34,751 nt of DNA from Bacillota bacterium (GTDB lineage Bacteria > Bacillota > Sulfobacillia > JAJZYS01): the NCBI GenBank assembly GCA_021797925.1, contig JAJZYS010000004.1, forward strand, positions 1 to 34,751. The letters are read 5' to 3'. Below, piece by piece: positions 11,537-20,469 of this stretch (position 1 is the first letter of the stretch; every line of letters starts with the position of its first letter). The notes below the pieces were generated by a model. The model was not told where the DNA came from, did not search any database, and saw nothing but the letters and a program-made list of their open reading frames with translations. Position numbers and translations under genes: made by a program.

Positions 11537-12531
11537 CGTCCGCTCCCTCCCATGGCCTGCGCCAGGCTTGCGTCCATGGCGCGGGCGGTCTGGATGAGGT
11601 CGACGTTGTCCACGCACACCGGGCCCTCGGCCCCCTGGGAAGCAAGCCCCGCGACGGCGGCGCAGAAGTCGTCCACCTCGGTGACGAAGGGGTCGTGGGG
11701 CTCGGCGGCCATGGGTGCCAGGCCGGTCCCCTCCAGGGTGCCCCCGCCGCCGAGGGTGTCGTCGGCGCGCAGCCAGCCGCGGTCTCCGTACACCTCGATG
11801 CGGCTCGACGGGCTGGGAAGGGCCGTCGACGTCTCCATCACCCCCACCGCGCAGTCGCCCAGCGCGAAGAGGACCGTCGCCGTGTCGTCGGTGGGCAGGC
11901 CGAAGCGCTGCGAGCGGAGCCCTGCGCCCACGACCCGCGCGGGCAGGCCGCTGATCCACAGCATGAGATCGATGAGGTGGGTGCCCACGTCGTTGATGGC
12001 CCAGCCTCCGCTGGTGGCGGGATCCTGGCGCCAGGCGGGCGGGGGGGCGTCGTAGGGCGCGAAGAAGTGAACGCGCACCTCCCCCACCCGCCCCACGGCG
12101 CCGGCGGCCACCCGCTCCCGCATCGCCTGGTGCAGGGGCCGGAAACGGTGGTGATAGCCCACCTTGAGGCGAACGCCCTCCCGGCGAGAGGTCTCCAGCA
12201 TGGCCCGGGCGTCCTCGACGCGGATGGCCATGGGTTTTTCGACCAGGACGTGCTTTCCGGCCCGCATCAGTTCCATGGCCATGGGCGCGTGGAGATGGTT
12301 GGGCGTGGCCACCCACACCGCCTGCACGCCCGGATCCCTGGCCAGCGCCTCGAGGGACGCGAAGGCGCTCGGTGCGCCGTGGCGGGTGGCGAACGCCTGG
12401 GATCGCTCGAGACTCGACCCGACCGCGCCCACCAGCCGGGCCCGGGTCGAGCGCCGGATCGCGGGGGCGAAGGTGGACTCGGCGAAGCCCGACGTGCCCA
12501 CCAGCGCCCAGCCCAAGGGTTCCATGTGCAT
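11533..12531 (-). CDS. Gfo/Idh/MocA family oxidoreductase
   Basis: MHMEPLGWALVGTSGFAESTFAPAIRRS; VWVATPNHLHAPMAMELMRAGKHVLVEKPMAI; GWAINDVGTHLIDLMLW. Confidence 0.93.
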   Translation of the reverse strand: MHMEPLGWALVGTSGFAESTFAPAIRRSTRARLVGAVGSSLERSQAFATRHGAPSAFASLEALARDPGVQAVWVATPNHLHAPMAMELMRAGKHVLVEKPMAIRVEDARAMLETSRREGVRLKVGYHHRFRPLHQAMRERVAAGAVGRVGEVRVHFFAPYDAPPPAWRQDPATSGGWAINDVGTHLIDLMLWISGLPARVVGAGLRSQRFGLPTDDTATVLFALGDCAVGVMETSTALPSPSSRIEVYGDRGWLRADDTLGGGGTLEGTGLAPMAAEPHDPFVTEVDDFCAAVAGLASQGAEGPVCVDNVDLIQTARAMDASLAQAMGGSGR

Positions 12532-12566
12532 CGCTCCTTGTCTCTGGCGGCGGCCTCGGGGCCCCG

Positions 12567-15089
12567 TCAGGCCAGTCTCGACTCCCGGTGGATCCGGTCG
12601 GTGTAGGCCCACACGGCCACCACGGCGAGCATGATGAGTCCCCGGAGGATTCCGATGTAGAAGGGGTTCACGGCCAGGAGGGTGAGGCCGTTGGAGATGA
12701 CCGTGAGGACGATGACCCCGGCGATGGTTCCGAGCACCGTGATCCGGCCGCCGAACAGGCTGGCTCCGCCCAGCATCACGGCGGCGATGGCGTCCAGCTC
12801 CAGGCCCGAGGCGGACTTGGGCAGCCCGCTGCCGATGCGGGCGGTGAGAAAGACCCCCACCAGCGCGGCCATGAGCGCGGAGGTGACGTACGCGAAGAGC
12901 ACCATGCGCACGGGACGCACGCCGCTCACCCGGGCAGCCTCGGGATCGCGGCCGAACGCGAAGAGGTGGCGGCCCATGGCGGTGCGCAGGAGAAGAAAGC
13001 CCGCGAGCGCGAACAGCCCGAACACCACCAGGGTGGCCGCGGGGAAGGGACCCAGCCGGACGCCCGACAGTCCCCAGAAGTAGCGCGGCACGGTGGCCGT
13101 TCCGTTCTCGTACCAGCCCAGGCCCAGGCCGTTGACGATGAGGGCCATCGCGTACGTGGCCAGGAAGGGGGGAATCTTGAAGTTGACCAGAAACGCGTTC
13201 ACCACCCCTGCGGCCACGCCGATCAGCAGCGTCAGGGGCACCGCGAGCCCGGCGAGGGGCCCCAGGAGCAGCGAGGCGCTCACCAGGTTGGCGAGGGTCG
13301 CCACGGCTCCGATGCTCAGGTCGATGCCTCCGGTGAGGATGACCAGCATCTGACCCACGCTCGCAAGGCCCAGCACCACCATCTGGCGGGCCAGGTTGCC
13401 CAGGTTCTGCCCGCCCAGAAAGTACGGGGTCAGGAAGCTGAACACGACGCTGAGGAGCACAAGGGCCGCGAAGGGGACCAGGGCCGGCCGCACCGCCCTT
13501 CGCCGCGTGGCGGACGGCGCCGTCGGCCCCGGAAGGGCGCCCGGCCGCGGGTCCCCGTCGCGCGCCACCGACGCGCTGGCCATGACGGATTCGCGGGTGA
13601 GCTCGGGCCCCTCGAGCTCGCGGACCACCTGTCCCCGGGCCATCACCACCACCCGGTCGCACAGCTGCACCACCTCGCGCGTGTCCGAGGAGACGACCAG
13701 GATGGCCATGCCCCCCTCGGCCAGGTGGCGGACGATCTCGTAGATTTCCGCCCGGGCGCCCACGTCCACCCCGCGGGTGGGTTCGGCGAGGACCAGCACC
13801 TTGGGACGGGCCGCCAGGCAGCGGGCCAGCAGCACTTTCTGCTGCTGGCCGCCGCTCAGGTACCGGCACTCGCGGTCGAGGAGCGCCGGGGAGAGGGCCA
13901 CCTCCCGCACGCCGCGCTGGAGCACGCTCGCCTCGTCGGCCCGCGAGAGCAGGCCCCGGCGGCGCAGCGCGGGAAGGATCCCCATGGTGATGTTCTCGCG
14001 GACGGTCCGGCCCATGGCGAGGCCGTCGCGCTTTCGGTCCTCCGGGGCGAACACGATTCCGGCGGCGGCCGCGGCGGCGGGGGACGAGAGGTCCACCGCC
14101 CGCCCGTCGCGGCGCACCGAGCCCCGAAAGCCGACGGCCACGCCCCCCAGCACCTGGGCCACCTCCACCGCACCCGAGCCCACCGGACCGCACAGGGCCA
14201 GGATCTCCCCCTGGCGCAGGGTGAAGCTCACCCCGGAAAAGCCGTGACCGCAAAGCCCCTCCACCGCGAGGGCCGCCGGGGCCGCCCTGTGTGGAGCCCT
14301 GGGCAGCGCGGCGTCGGCGACCTCGCGGCCCACCATGGCGCGGATGAGCTGGGTCTCGTCGATCTCGCCGCGCTCCGCCCTCAGCACCACCGCGCCGTCC
14401 TTGAGGACGGTGACCCGATCGGCGATCCTGAGGACCTCGTCGAGCCGGTGGGAGATGTACACGATGCCGAGCCCCTCCGCCTTGAGCCGGGCCACGAGGC
14501 GGTAGAGGTCCTCGCTCTCCCCGGGTCCCAGGGCGGAGGTCGGCTCGTCGAGGATGAGCACGCGCAGGGGATGGGCCAGGGCCTTGCTCAGCTCCAGCAG
14601 CTGCTGCTGGGCGACCGACAGCGCCTGCACAGGGTCGTCGGGGCGCTGGGGCAGGGAGACCCGCCGGAGGAGCCCTTCGCTGATGCGCCTGAGGTCCGCG
14701 AGCCGGAGGATCCCGCCCAGCCGGGTGGGCTCCTGACCCAGCAGCACGTTCTCGCCGACGGTGAGGTTGTCCACCAGGGTCAGCTCCTGGTACACGGTTC
14801 CCACGCCGTGGCGGAACGCGTCCAGAGGGCTGCCGAAGTGAACGGGCTCGCCCATGAGGCGCACCACGCCCGTGTCCGGGGCGATCGCCCCGGAGAGGAT
14901 CTTCACGAGGGTGCTCTTGCCCGCCCCGTTCTCGCCCACCAGGGCGTGGACCTCACCGGCGCGCAGGGTGAGGGAGACGTCCCTGAGGACGGTGACCCCC
15001 GAGTACGTCTTCCCGGCGCCCTCGACCGACAGGACCACCTCGCCCCGCCGCTCCACGGGATCCAGGGGCATCAGCCGCTCCACTGCCAT
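12567..15089 (-). CDS. Fused sugar ABC transporter: duplicated RbsA-type ATPase + RbsC-type permease in one polypeptide
   Basis: 840 aa. GENGAGKSTLVKILSGAI, LSVAQQQLLELSKAL, LSGGQQQKVLLARCL, then without interruption a multi-TM permease: LTPYFLGGQNLGNLARQMVVLGLASVGQMLVILTGGIDLSIGAVATLANLV...AVMLGGASLFGGRITVLGTIAGV. Confidence 0.92.
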   Translation of the reverse strand: MAVERLMPLDPVERRGEVVLSVEGAGKTYSGVTVLRDVSLTLRAGEVHALVGENGAGKSTLVKILSGAIAPDTGVVRLMGEPVHFGSPLDAFRHGVGTVYQELTLVDNLTVGENVLLGQEPTRLGGILRLADLRRISEGLLRRVSLPQRPDDPVQALSVAQQQLLELSKALAHPLRVLILDEPTSALGPGESEDLYRLVARLKAEGLGIVYISHRLDEVLRIADRVTVLKDGAVVLRAERGEIDETQLIRAMVGREVADAALPRAPHRAAPAALAVEGLCGHGFSGVSFTLRQGEILALCGPVGSGAVEVAQVLGGVAVGFRGSVRRDGRAVDLSSPAAAAAAGIVFAPEDRKRDGLAMGRTVRENITMGILPALRRRGLLSRADEASVLQRGVREVALSPALLDRECRYLSGGQQQKVLLARCLAARPKVLVLAEPTRGVDVGARAEIYEIVRHLAEGGMAILVVSSDTREVVQLCDRVVVMARGQVVRELEGPELTRESVMASASVARDGDPRPGALPGPTAPSATRRRAVRPALVPFAALVLLSVVFSFLTPYFLGGQNLGNLARQMVVLGLASVGQMLVILTGGIDLSIGAVATLANLVSASLLLGPLAGLAVPLTLLIGVAAGVVNAFLVNFKIPPFLATYAMALIVNGLGLGWYENGTATVPRYFWGLSGVRLGPFPAATLVVFGLFALAGFLLLRTAMGRHLFAFGRDPEAARVSGVRPVRMVLFAYVTSALMAALVGVFLTARIGSGLPKSASGLELDAIAAVMLGGASLFGGRITVLGTIAGVIVLTVISNGLTLLAVNPFYIGILRGLIMLAVVAVWAYTDRIHRESRLA

Positions 15090-15127
15090 CGCGCCACCTC
15101 GGCCTGCCAGGATGGGTTACCGTCGGG

Positions 15128-16300
15128 TCACTTGTGCGGGCAGTACGGGTCGAACTTGCACGGCAGCCCGCCGGACCACCACCACTCGTCAGGCCGGTTG
15201 AACTTGACGTAGTGCGCGATGTTCTCGGGGGTGATGTTGGGCTTGGGCACGATGAAGTCCTCCGGGACGGGTTTTCCCTCGAGGATCTTCACCGCCTGGA
15301 GCACCGCGTACTTGCCCGCGTCCACGGGGATGGGCGTCATGATGGAGGGGATGTGGGTGCGGGCGACGATCTTCATCCAGCCGTTGGCGTCGTCGCCGGT
15401 CCAGGCCTTGATCTGGGAGACGCGGCCCGCGGCCTTCACCGCGTCGTAGCAGCCCACGCCCTGGTTGCCGCTGATGGACTCCACCGCGTCGATCTTGGGA
15501 TAGCGGGCCAGCAGCGCCTGCATGATCTCCTTGCACTTGCCGGGTTCGTAGTCGGCGTACTGGGTCGTCAGCACATGGATGCCGGGGTAGCGGTGGAGGA
15601 TCTTCAGGGCGTTGTCCACCTCGTCGATGGTGGCGCCGTTGCCCTGCTGGCCACCGATGATGACGACGTTGCCGTGGCCGTGGAGGCGCTGGGCCACCCA
15701 CGCGCCCTGGAGGTAGCCGTTGTCGTTGTCACGGTCGTTGATGAACTCGGTGTAGCTGCGGCAGCTGACCGCGCGCTCCAGGATCAGGACCGGCACGTGC
15801 TGCGCCACGGCCTTGGCGATGGAGGGGCACAGCGCGCTCGTGTTGGTCGCCGCCAGGATGATCGCGTCCACGTGCCGCGCCAGGAGGTCCTCGACGTCGG
15901 CGATCTGCTGGGACGTGCTGTTGTTGGCGTTGGTGTAGACGAGCTTCGCCAGGCCGTGGGTCAGGGAGATGCCCCATTCCACCTCGGCCTTGGCCATGAT
16001 CCGCCAGGAGTTGGAGAGGGAGGCGTCCGCGTAGCCGATGATGAACGGCGGCTTGCGCTGATACGGCTTGGTGTTCACCATGATGTGCACGCCATACTGC
16101 GGCGGGACCTTGGGCGGATAGAAGACGAAGCGGTGACTTGCCGAGCCGGTGGATGAACCGGCGGCGACCGGGACGCCGCCGGTGGTCAGGATGGTCGCCA
16201 CGGCCACGGCCGTGACACCCAGGAGGCCCCGGATTCCGAGGCCGCGAGGCCGGCGGGTGGGGGAGCGAAGGACACGGGAGCGGGACCACACCTTGATCAT
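15128..16300 (-). CDS. Periplasmic-binding-protein-like sugar ABC transporter substrate-binding protein
   Basis: ATG at 16300 with GGAGAG RBS; N-terminal hydrophobic segment; FIIGYADASLSNSWRIMAKAEVEWG, DVEDLLARHVDAIILAATNTSALCPSIAKA (RbsB/XylF-like fold). Confidence 0.88.
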   Translation of the reverse strand: MIKVWSRSRVLRSPTRRPRGLGIRGLLGVTAVAVATILTTGGVPVAAGSSTGSASHRFVFYPPKVPPQYGVHIMVNTKPYQRKPPFIIGYADASLSNSWRIMAKAEVEWGISLTHGLAKLVYTNANNSTSQQIADVEDLLARHVDAIILAATNTSALCPSIAKAVAQHVPVLILERAVSCRSYTEFINDRDNDNGYLQGAWVAQRLHGHGNVVIIGGQQGNGATIDEVDNALKILHRYPGIHVLTTQYADYEPGKCKEIMQALLARYPKIDAVESISGNQGVGCYDAVKAAGRVSQIKAWTGDDANGWMKIVARTHIPSIMTPIPVDAGKYAVLQAVKILEGKPVPEDFIVPKPNITPENIAHYVKFNRPDEWWWSGGLPCKFDPYCPHK

Positions 16301-16409
16301 CGCTGCTCTCCTTTCGCGCACCTGGATCCGACCCCTCGACGGGACCTGGCCGTCGTCCTTCAGTGCACCGGCTGGCCCAGCGCGGCCCCGGGCCGGGGCG
16401 CACCCGCCA

Positions 16410-17489
16410 TCACCTCCCTTCCGGTCTCGTGCCGCCCGCGCGCGCCAGGTGGCGCACCAGGGCGCGCAGTCCGTGGTGTTCCGGCGACTGGTACAGCGCC
16501 ACGCCCAGGAGGAGGATCAGCCCGGTGGCCACGGGCTCGAACGCCGCCGGCACGCCGGAGATGACGAGGAGGTTGAAGATGACGGCGAGCAGGAGCGCTC
16601 CGCCCAGGGCGCCGGCCGCGCTGCCGCGCCCTCCGAAGAGCGAGGTGCCGCCGATGACCGTCGCCGCGATGGCGGTGAGTTCCATTCCCGATCCCAGCCA
16701 GCTCTGGCCGGAACCCACGTACGAGGTCTCGAACATGCCGGCCAGCGCGGCGAACAGTCCGCAGAGCATGAACGCCAGGGTGCGCATGCGGGCCACGGGG
16801 ATCCCGGCGATGAAGGCGGCCCGGGGATTGCCGCCCACGATGTACAGGGCTCGCCCGGCGACGGTGCGGTTCAGCACCGTCCAGATCGCGGCGGTGCCCG
16901 CGGCCAGGACGAGCGCTCCCACGGGCAAGGGTCCCAGGGTCAGGGCGCTGAAGTGCCCGAAGGCCGGAGCCAGGGTGCTCGAGGGACCGCCCGACGTCCA
17001 CACGAGGTTGACGCCCTGCAGGATGAGCAGCATGGCCAGGGTCACGATGAAGGAGGGGATTCCGAGGCGGGTGGTGAGCAGGCCGTTCACCAGGCCCACG
17101 GCGACCCCCGTGGCGGCGGCCGCGAGGAGCACGGGCGCGATGAGCGCGTCCCTGGCCTGCATGCCGTTGGCCGAGATCACCGAGACGATGGAGATGACCG
17201 AGCCCACCGAGAGGTCGATCTCCCCGGTGACGAGGACCAGGGTCATGCCCAGGGCGGTCAGCCCCAGGGGCACGGCCTGCGTGACGACATTGGCCAGGTT
17301 GACCGGAGTCAGCACCCCGGGATAGAGGATCGCGCCCACGAGGACGATGAAGGCCAGGATGGCGTAGACCCCGCCGAAACGCAGTCGGCGCAGGAGAGCC
17401 CCCCCACCAGCCCCCGCAGGATCGAAACCGCCGGTCGCCGCCACGCCCGAACGATTGCGCACCGTGTTCCCTCGCTCGTGATTCCGCAT
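16410..17489 (-). CDS. Ribose-type ABC transporter permease (RbsC-like)
   Basis: PGVLTPVNLANVVTQAVPLGLTALGMTLVLVTGEIDLSVGSVISIVSV...AIAATVIGGTSLFGGRGSAAGALGGALLLAVIFN. Alternative GTG start at 17462 is preceded by GAGCGAGGG. Confidence 0.9.
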   Translation of the reverse strand: MRNHERGNTVRNRSGVAATGGFDPAGAGGGALLRRLRFGGVYAILAFIVLVGAILYPGVLTPVNLANVVTQAVPLGLTALGMTLVLVTGEIDLSVGSVISIVSVISANGMQARDALIAPVLLAAAATGVAVGLVNGLLTTRLGIPSFIVTLAMLLILQGVNLVWTSGGPSSTLAPAFGHFSALTLGPLPVGALVLAAGTAAIWTVLNRTVAGRALYIVGGNPRAAFIAGIPVARMRTLAFMLCGLFAALAGMFETSYVGSGQSWLGSGMELTAIAATVIGGTSLFGGRGSAAGALGGALLLAVIFNLLVISGVPAAFEPVATGLILLLGVALYQSPEHHGLRALVRHLARAGGTRPEGR

Positions 17490-17516
17490 GGATGAGGGAC
17501 GGAAGGACCGTGACGG

Positions 17517-17560
17517 TGTCTCATAGAATAAGACATATGTATCAAAAATCGCGACGATGG
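17517..17560. promoter_or_regulatory. AT-rich control region upstream of the catabolic operon
   Basis: Locally AT-rich block tcatagaataagacatatgtatcaaaaatcg in a GC-rich window, containing the perfect palindrome ACATATGT (17533-17540) between divergent iclR and the operon. Confidence 0.35.
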
Positions 17561-17652
17561 TGCGATCATTCGCCGGGGCGGTGAGGAATCCTGCCGCGGC
17601 CCGGGGCAATCTGTGCGGATCTCGCGCCGCGAGGCGCAGGCGGGAGGCTTCG

Positions 17653-17681
17653 TTGAAGATCCCGGCGAGGAAGGCTATAGT
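17653..17681 (+). promoter_or_regulatory. Candidate sigma70/sigmaA-type promoter for the IclR gene
   Basis: TTGAAG (17653-17658), 17-nt spacer, TATAGT (17676-17681). Confidence 0.5.
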
Positions 17682-17812
17682 GGCAGCGCAGGATCCGTTT
17701 GCTTCACGTTTCGACCCTCGCCGCCAGCGAGCGGCACGCCGCGGCCGGCGGTCCGCCCAGCGCGGATGCGGGCCCGGCGGCTCGGGCGGCCAACCAGGGA
17801 GGCCTCGGGGTG

Positions 17813-18667
17813 ATGGCGCTGGAAGGGAAGTCTCGGGAGGCCGGTGCGCCCTCGCTGTCGCCGGTGGGGCCGAGGACCGTGGACCGCATCCTGGCCCTGC
17901 TCGACTGCTTCACGCCCGCCCGGCATCATCTCTCCCTGCGCGAGCTCAGCCAGGCCATGGGCCTGCACCGCAGCACCGTGCACCGGCTGGCGACGCGGCT
18001 GTGCGCGGCGGGATACCTGGAACACGACCGCGAGCGCGCAACCTACCGCCTGGGCCTGCGGCTGTTCGAACTGGGCGCGATCGTGCTCACGGACATGGAG
18101 CTGGTGACCCAGGCTCGTCCCCACCTCGAGGCGCTGCGCGACGAGACCGGCGAGACCACGCACCTGGGGGTCCTCGACCACGGCGAGGTGGTCTACGTGG
18201 AGAAGTTCGAGGGCGAGCACCTGCTCAACCTGACCAGTCCCGTGGGCTCGCGCCGGCCGCCCCACTGCACCTCGCTGGGCAAGGTGCTGCTCGCGCACCT
18301 TGACGAGCGCGACGTGGTCCGCATCGCCGAGGTGACCGGGCTGCCGCGCTACACCGAGCACACCATCGGCGACGTGGCGACCCTGCTCGACGAACTGCGC
18401 CGGGTGCGGGCCTCAGGTTACGCCGTCGACAACGAGGAGACGGACATCGGCCTGCGCTGCGTGGCCGTGCCCATCCGGGACTTCACCGGCCAGGTGGTCG
18501 CGTCGGTGGGCATCTCCGGCTCCACCTCCCGGCTTAGGCTGGAGGCCCTGCCCGCGCTCGTGGAGCTCCTCGCCGCCCACGCCGAGCGCATCTCCGTGGC
18601 CATGGGCTGGGGCGGTACCGGGGGTGCCTGGAACCGGACCGAGACCCAGCCTCACCGCCTGCCCTGA
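17813..18667 (+). CDS. IclR family transcriptional regulator
   Basis: PRTVDRILALLDCFTPARHHLSLRELSQAMGLHRSTVHRLATRLCAAGYLEHD (wHTH); C-terminal effector domain HCTSLGKVLLAHL...GYAVDNEETDIGLRCVAVPIRDFTGQVVASVGISGS. Confidence 0.93.
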   Translation: MALEGKSREAGAPSLSPVGPRTVDRILALLDCFTPARHHLSLRELSQAMGLHRSTVHRLATRLCAAGYLEHDRERATYRLGLRLFELGAIVLTDMELVTQARPHLEALRDETGETTHLGVLDHGEVVYVEKFEGEHLLNLTSPVGSRRPPHCTSLGKVLLAHLDERDVVRIAEVTGLPRYTEHTIGDVATLLDELRRVRASGYAVDNEETDIGLRCVAVPIRDFTGQVVASVGISGSTSRLRLEALPALVELLAAHAERISVAMGWGGTGGAWNRTETQPHRLP

Positions 18668-18678
18668 CCCGGCGCGCT

Positions 18679-18700
18679 TGGCCCGGGTGCGCCCGGGCCA
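18679..18700 (+). terminator. Strong hairpin just after the iclR stop (possible terminator without U-tract)
   Basis: TGGCCCGGG-TGCG-CCCGGGCCA, perfect 9-bp stem, 12 nt after the stop codon. Confidence 0.45.
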
Positions 18701-18728
18701 CCGCGGCAACCCTGGTATCCCGGCGGAT

Positions 18729-18749
18729 CTGGCCGCTTGAGGCGGCCAG
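18729..18749. terminator. Second hairpin downstream of iclR
   Basis: CTGGCCGC-TTGAG-GCGGCCAG, perfect 8-bp stem; no T-run. Confidence 0.35.
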
Positions 18750-18827
18750 CTTGGCTCCGGTGTTCCGTGTCGCCCCGACGCGCATTCCGAAGGGCTCCCG
18801 CACGGCGGGATGGCGCCGGCGGCGGAC

Positions 18828-18856
18828 TTGTCCCGCACGTGGTGCTGCGGTAGGCT
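18828..18856 (+). promoter_or_regulatory. Candidate promoter for the first LCP gene
   Basis: TTGTCC (18828-18833), 17-nt spacer, TAGGCT (18851-18856). Confidence 0.45.
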
Positions 18857-18919
18857 CGGGAAGGGGAGTTCGATCTGGTTCGACGCAGCGCAAGACACCG
18901 GCGGCGGCGGCTGCGCCCG

Positions 18920-20134
18920 GTGCCCGTCATCATCCTGGGCCTGGCGGTGCTCCTGGCCCTGGGGATCGTGCTCCAGCGCCTCAGCGACCCCGCCGCGCCG
19001 GTGTGGGAGCCGGTCACGGCGACGCTGGGCCGCCTCATCTCGGGAGTCTCGGGAAGCGAGAACATCCTGCTCATCGGCAACAACGCCCGCAGCGCCACCT
19101 CGCCGCTGAGCCCCGGCCAGGCGGACATCCTGATGGTGGTGCACGTGGATCCGGCGGCCCGCACCGTCACCCTGATCTCCATCCCGCGCAACGTGCTGTT
19201 CGCCTACCCGGGCTGGCGTGATCCCATCCCCAAGATCAAGGGCGCGTTCTTCCTGGGCGCGAACGAGACGCCCAACCGCGGGCCGCAGATGGCGGTGCAG
19301 GCGGTCTCCAAGCTCACGGGCCTGCCCATCAACGGGTATGTGGTCACGGACTTCCAGGGGTTCGTGGACGCCATCAACGCCGTGGGGGGCATCACGGTGG
19401 ACGTGCCGGCCCGCCTGTACGACCCCAAGAACAGCGGCGCCAACCTCTATCCCGGGGTGCAGCGGCTCGACGGCGCCCAGGCGCTGGCCTACGTGCGCAT
19501 CCGTCAGAACGAGGCCGGGAACGGCGTGCGGGTCAACGACTTCCAGCGCATGGACGCGGAGGCCCAGGTCCTCGCCGGCCTGAAGCGGGCGCTGCTCAAC
19601 CCAGCCACCGCCCCCACCACGGTGCCGAGGCTGGTGGCCGTGTGGCAGCGCGACGTGGTCACCAACCTCAACCGTTCCCAGCTCGTGGGGTTGCTCATCG
19701 GCGCGGCCGGCGACCACTTCCACCATCTCACGCTGGGCGCGCTGCGCGACTCCATGATCCTCGCCAGCGCCCCGCTGCCGGGGGTCAACGCGGAGGGAGC
19801 CATCGAGGGGGCCTACTACGACATCCTCGACCCCGCGCACATCGAGGCCGAGCTGGCGCCGCTGGGCGGCGGCCCCGCCAGCACGGGGCTGCCGCCGTTG
19901 CCCGCGCCGGCCTCGGTGCCCGTGGAGGTGTCGGGCTCCGCCTCGCTGATCAGCAGGCTCAAGGCGGCCGGTTTTCCCCTCACCGCCCAGGTGACCGCAG
20001 GCGGAGGCCACATCACGGTCTACTATCCCCCCGGCGAGCCCGCCGCGGGCTGGGCGGTGGCGCGAGCGGTCGCCGCGAGCAACGAGTACGTGGTTCCCGG
20101 GAGCAGCGCCCGGGTCGTGGTCGTCGACAACTGA
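18920..20134 (+). CDS. LytR-CpsA-Psr (LCP) family protein, paralog 1
   Basis: N-terminal TM (VIILGLAVLLALGIVL), NILLIGNNAR, SIPRNVLFAYPGWRDPIPKIKGAFFLG, YVVTDFQGFVDAINAVGGITVDVPARLYDP, LDGAQALAYVRIRQ. True start uncertain: the frame stays open upstream with an Arg-rich stretch. Confidence 0.88.
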   Translation: MPVIILGLAVLLALGIVLQRLSDPAAPVWEPVTATLGRLISGVSGSENILLIGNNARSATSPLSPGQADILMVVHVDPAARTVTLISIPRNVLFAYPGWRDPIPKIKGAFFLGANETPNRGPQMAVQAVSKLTGLPINGYVVTDFQGFVDAINAVGGITVDVPARLYDPKNSGANLYPGVQRLDGAQALAYVRIRQNEAGNGVRVNDFQRMDAEAQVLAGLKRALLNPATAPTTVPRLVAVWQRDVVTNLNRSQLVGLLIGAAGDHFHHLTLGALRDSMILASAPLPGVNAEGAIEGAYYDILDPAHIEAELAPLGGGPASTGLPPLPAPASVPVEVSGSASLISRLKAAGFPLTAQVTAGGGHITVYYPPGEPAAGWAVARAVAASNEYVVPGSSARVVVVDN

Positions 20135-20203
20135 GGGCCCCGTGTATTTCATCGGCCTCGATGACGACGATCGTCGAGGGGTCGATGAGCGTGCAGAAAA
20201 TGA

Positions 20204-20209
20204 TATAAT
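20204..20209 (+). promoter_or_regulatory. Extended -10 element (TGATATAAT) upstream of the second LCP gene
   Basis: Perfect TATAAT preceded by TGA (TGn extended -10); no good -35. Confidence 0.5.
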
Positions 20210-20469
20210 GGAGCGGCTGGGCGAATCCGCGGTCGGAACCGGCGGTATCGCCGCGAAAACGATGACGGTGACCCTGCGGCGGCGGGACGAAGGCGCCGAG
20301 CGCCGGCGGCGGGGGTAACGGTTCAAGAGGATGGGGAGGGGAGGGCGGCCGCAGTGCCCGCAACGCGCGTCGCAGCGGATAGGGCGGCTCAAGCCCCGCA
20401 AGGACCCGGCGGGTCGCGGGCGGTCAGGGGGACACGGTGCCCGGGCCGGCCCCGGGGGGCCGCTCTCCG

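Noticed and set aside
12567-15089. Possibility that the ABC ATPase-permease fusion is two genes
   Set aside because: No stop or frame change was seen between the NBD and TMD regions in the supplied translation. A sequencing error cannot be excluded, so it is reported as a fusion with a check.
12372-15212. 946-aa plus-strand ORF
   Set aside because: Antisense to the fused ABC transporter; His/Gln/Asp/Gly-rich with no recognisable motif.
18413-20401. 662-aa minus-strand ORF opposite LCP1
   Set aside because: Antisense shadow of the LCP coding sequence; no domain signature.
20210-20469. ydaO/c-di-AMP riboswitch in the LCP2 leader
   Set aside because: Only a short GAATCCG-like string matched; the full conserved core could not be recognised by eye.
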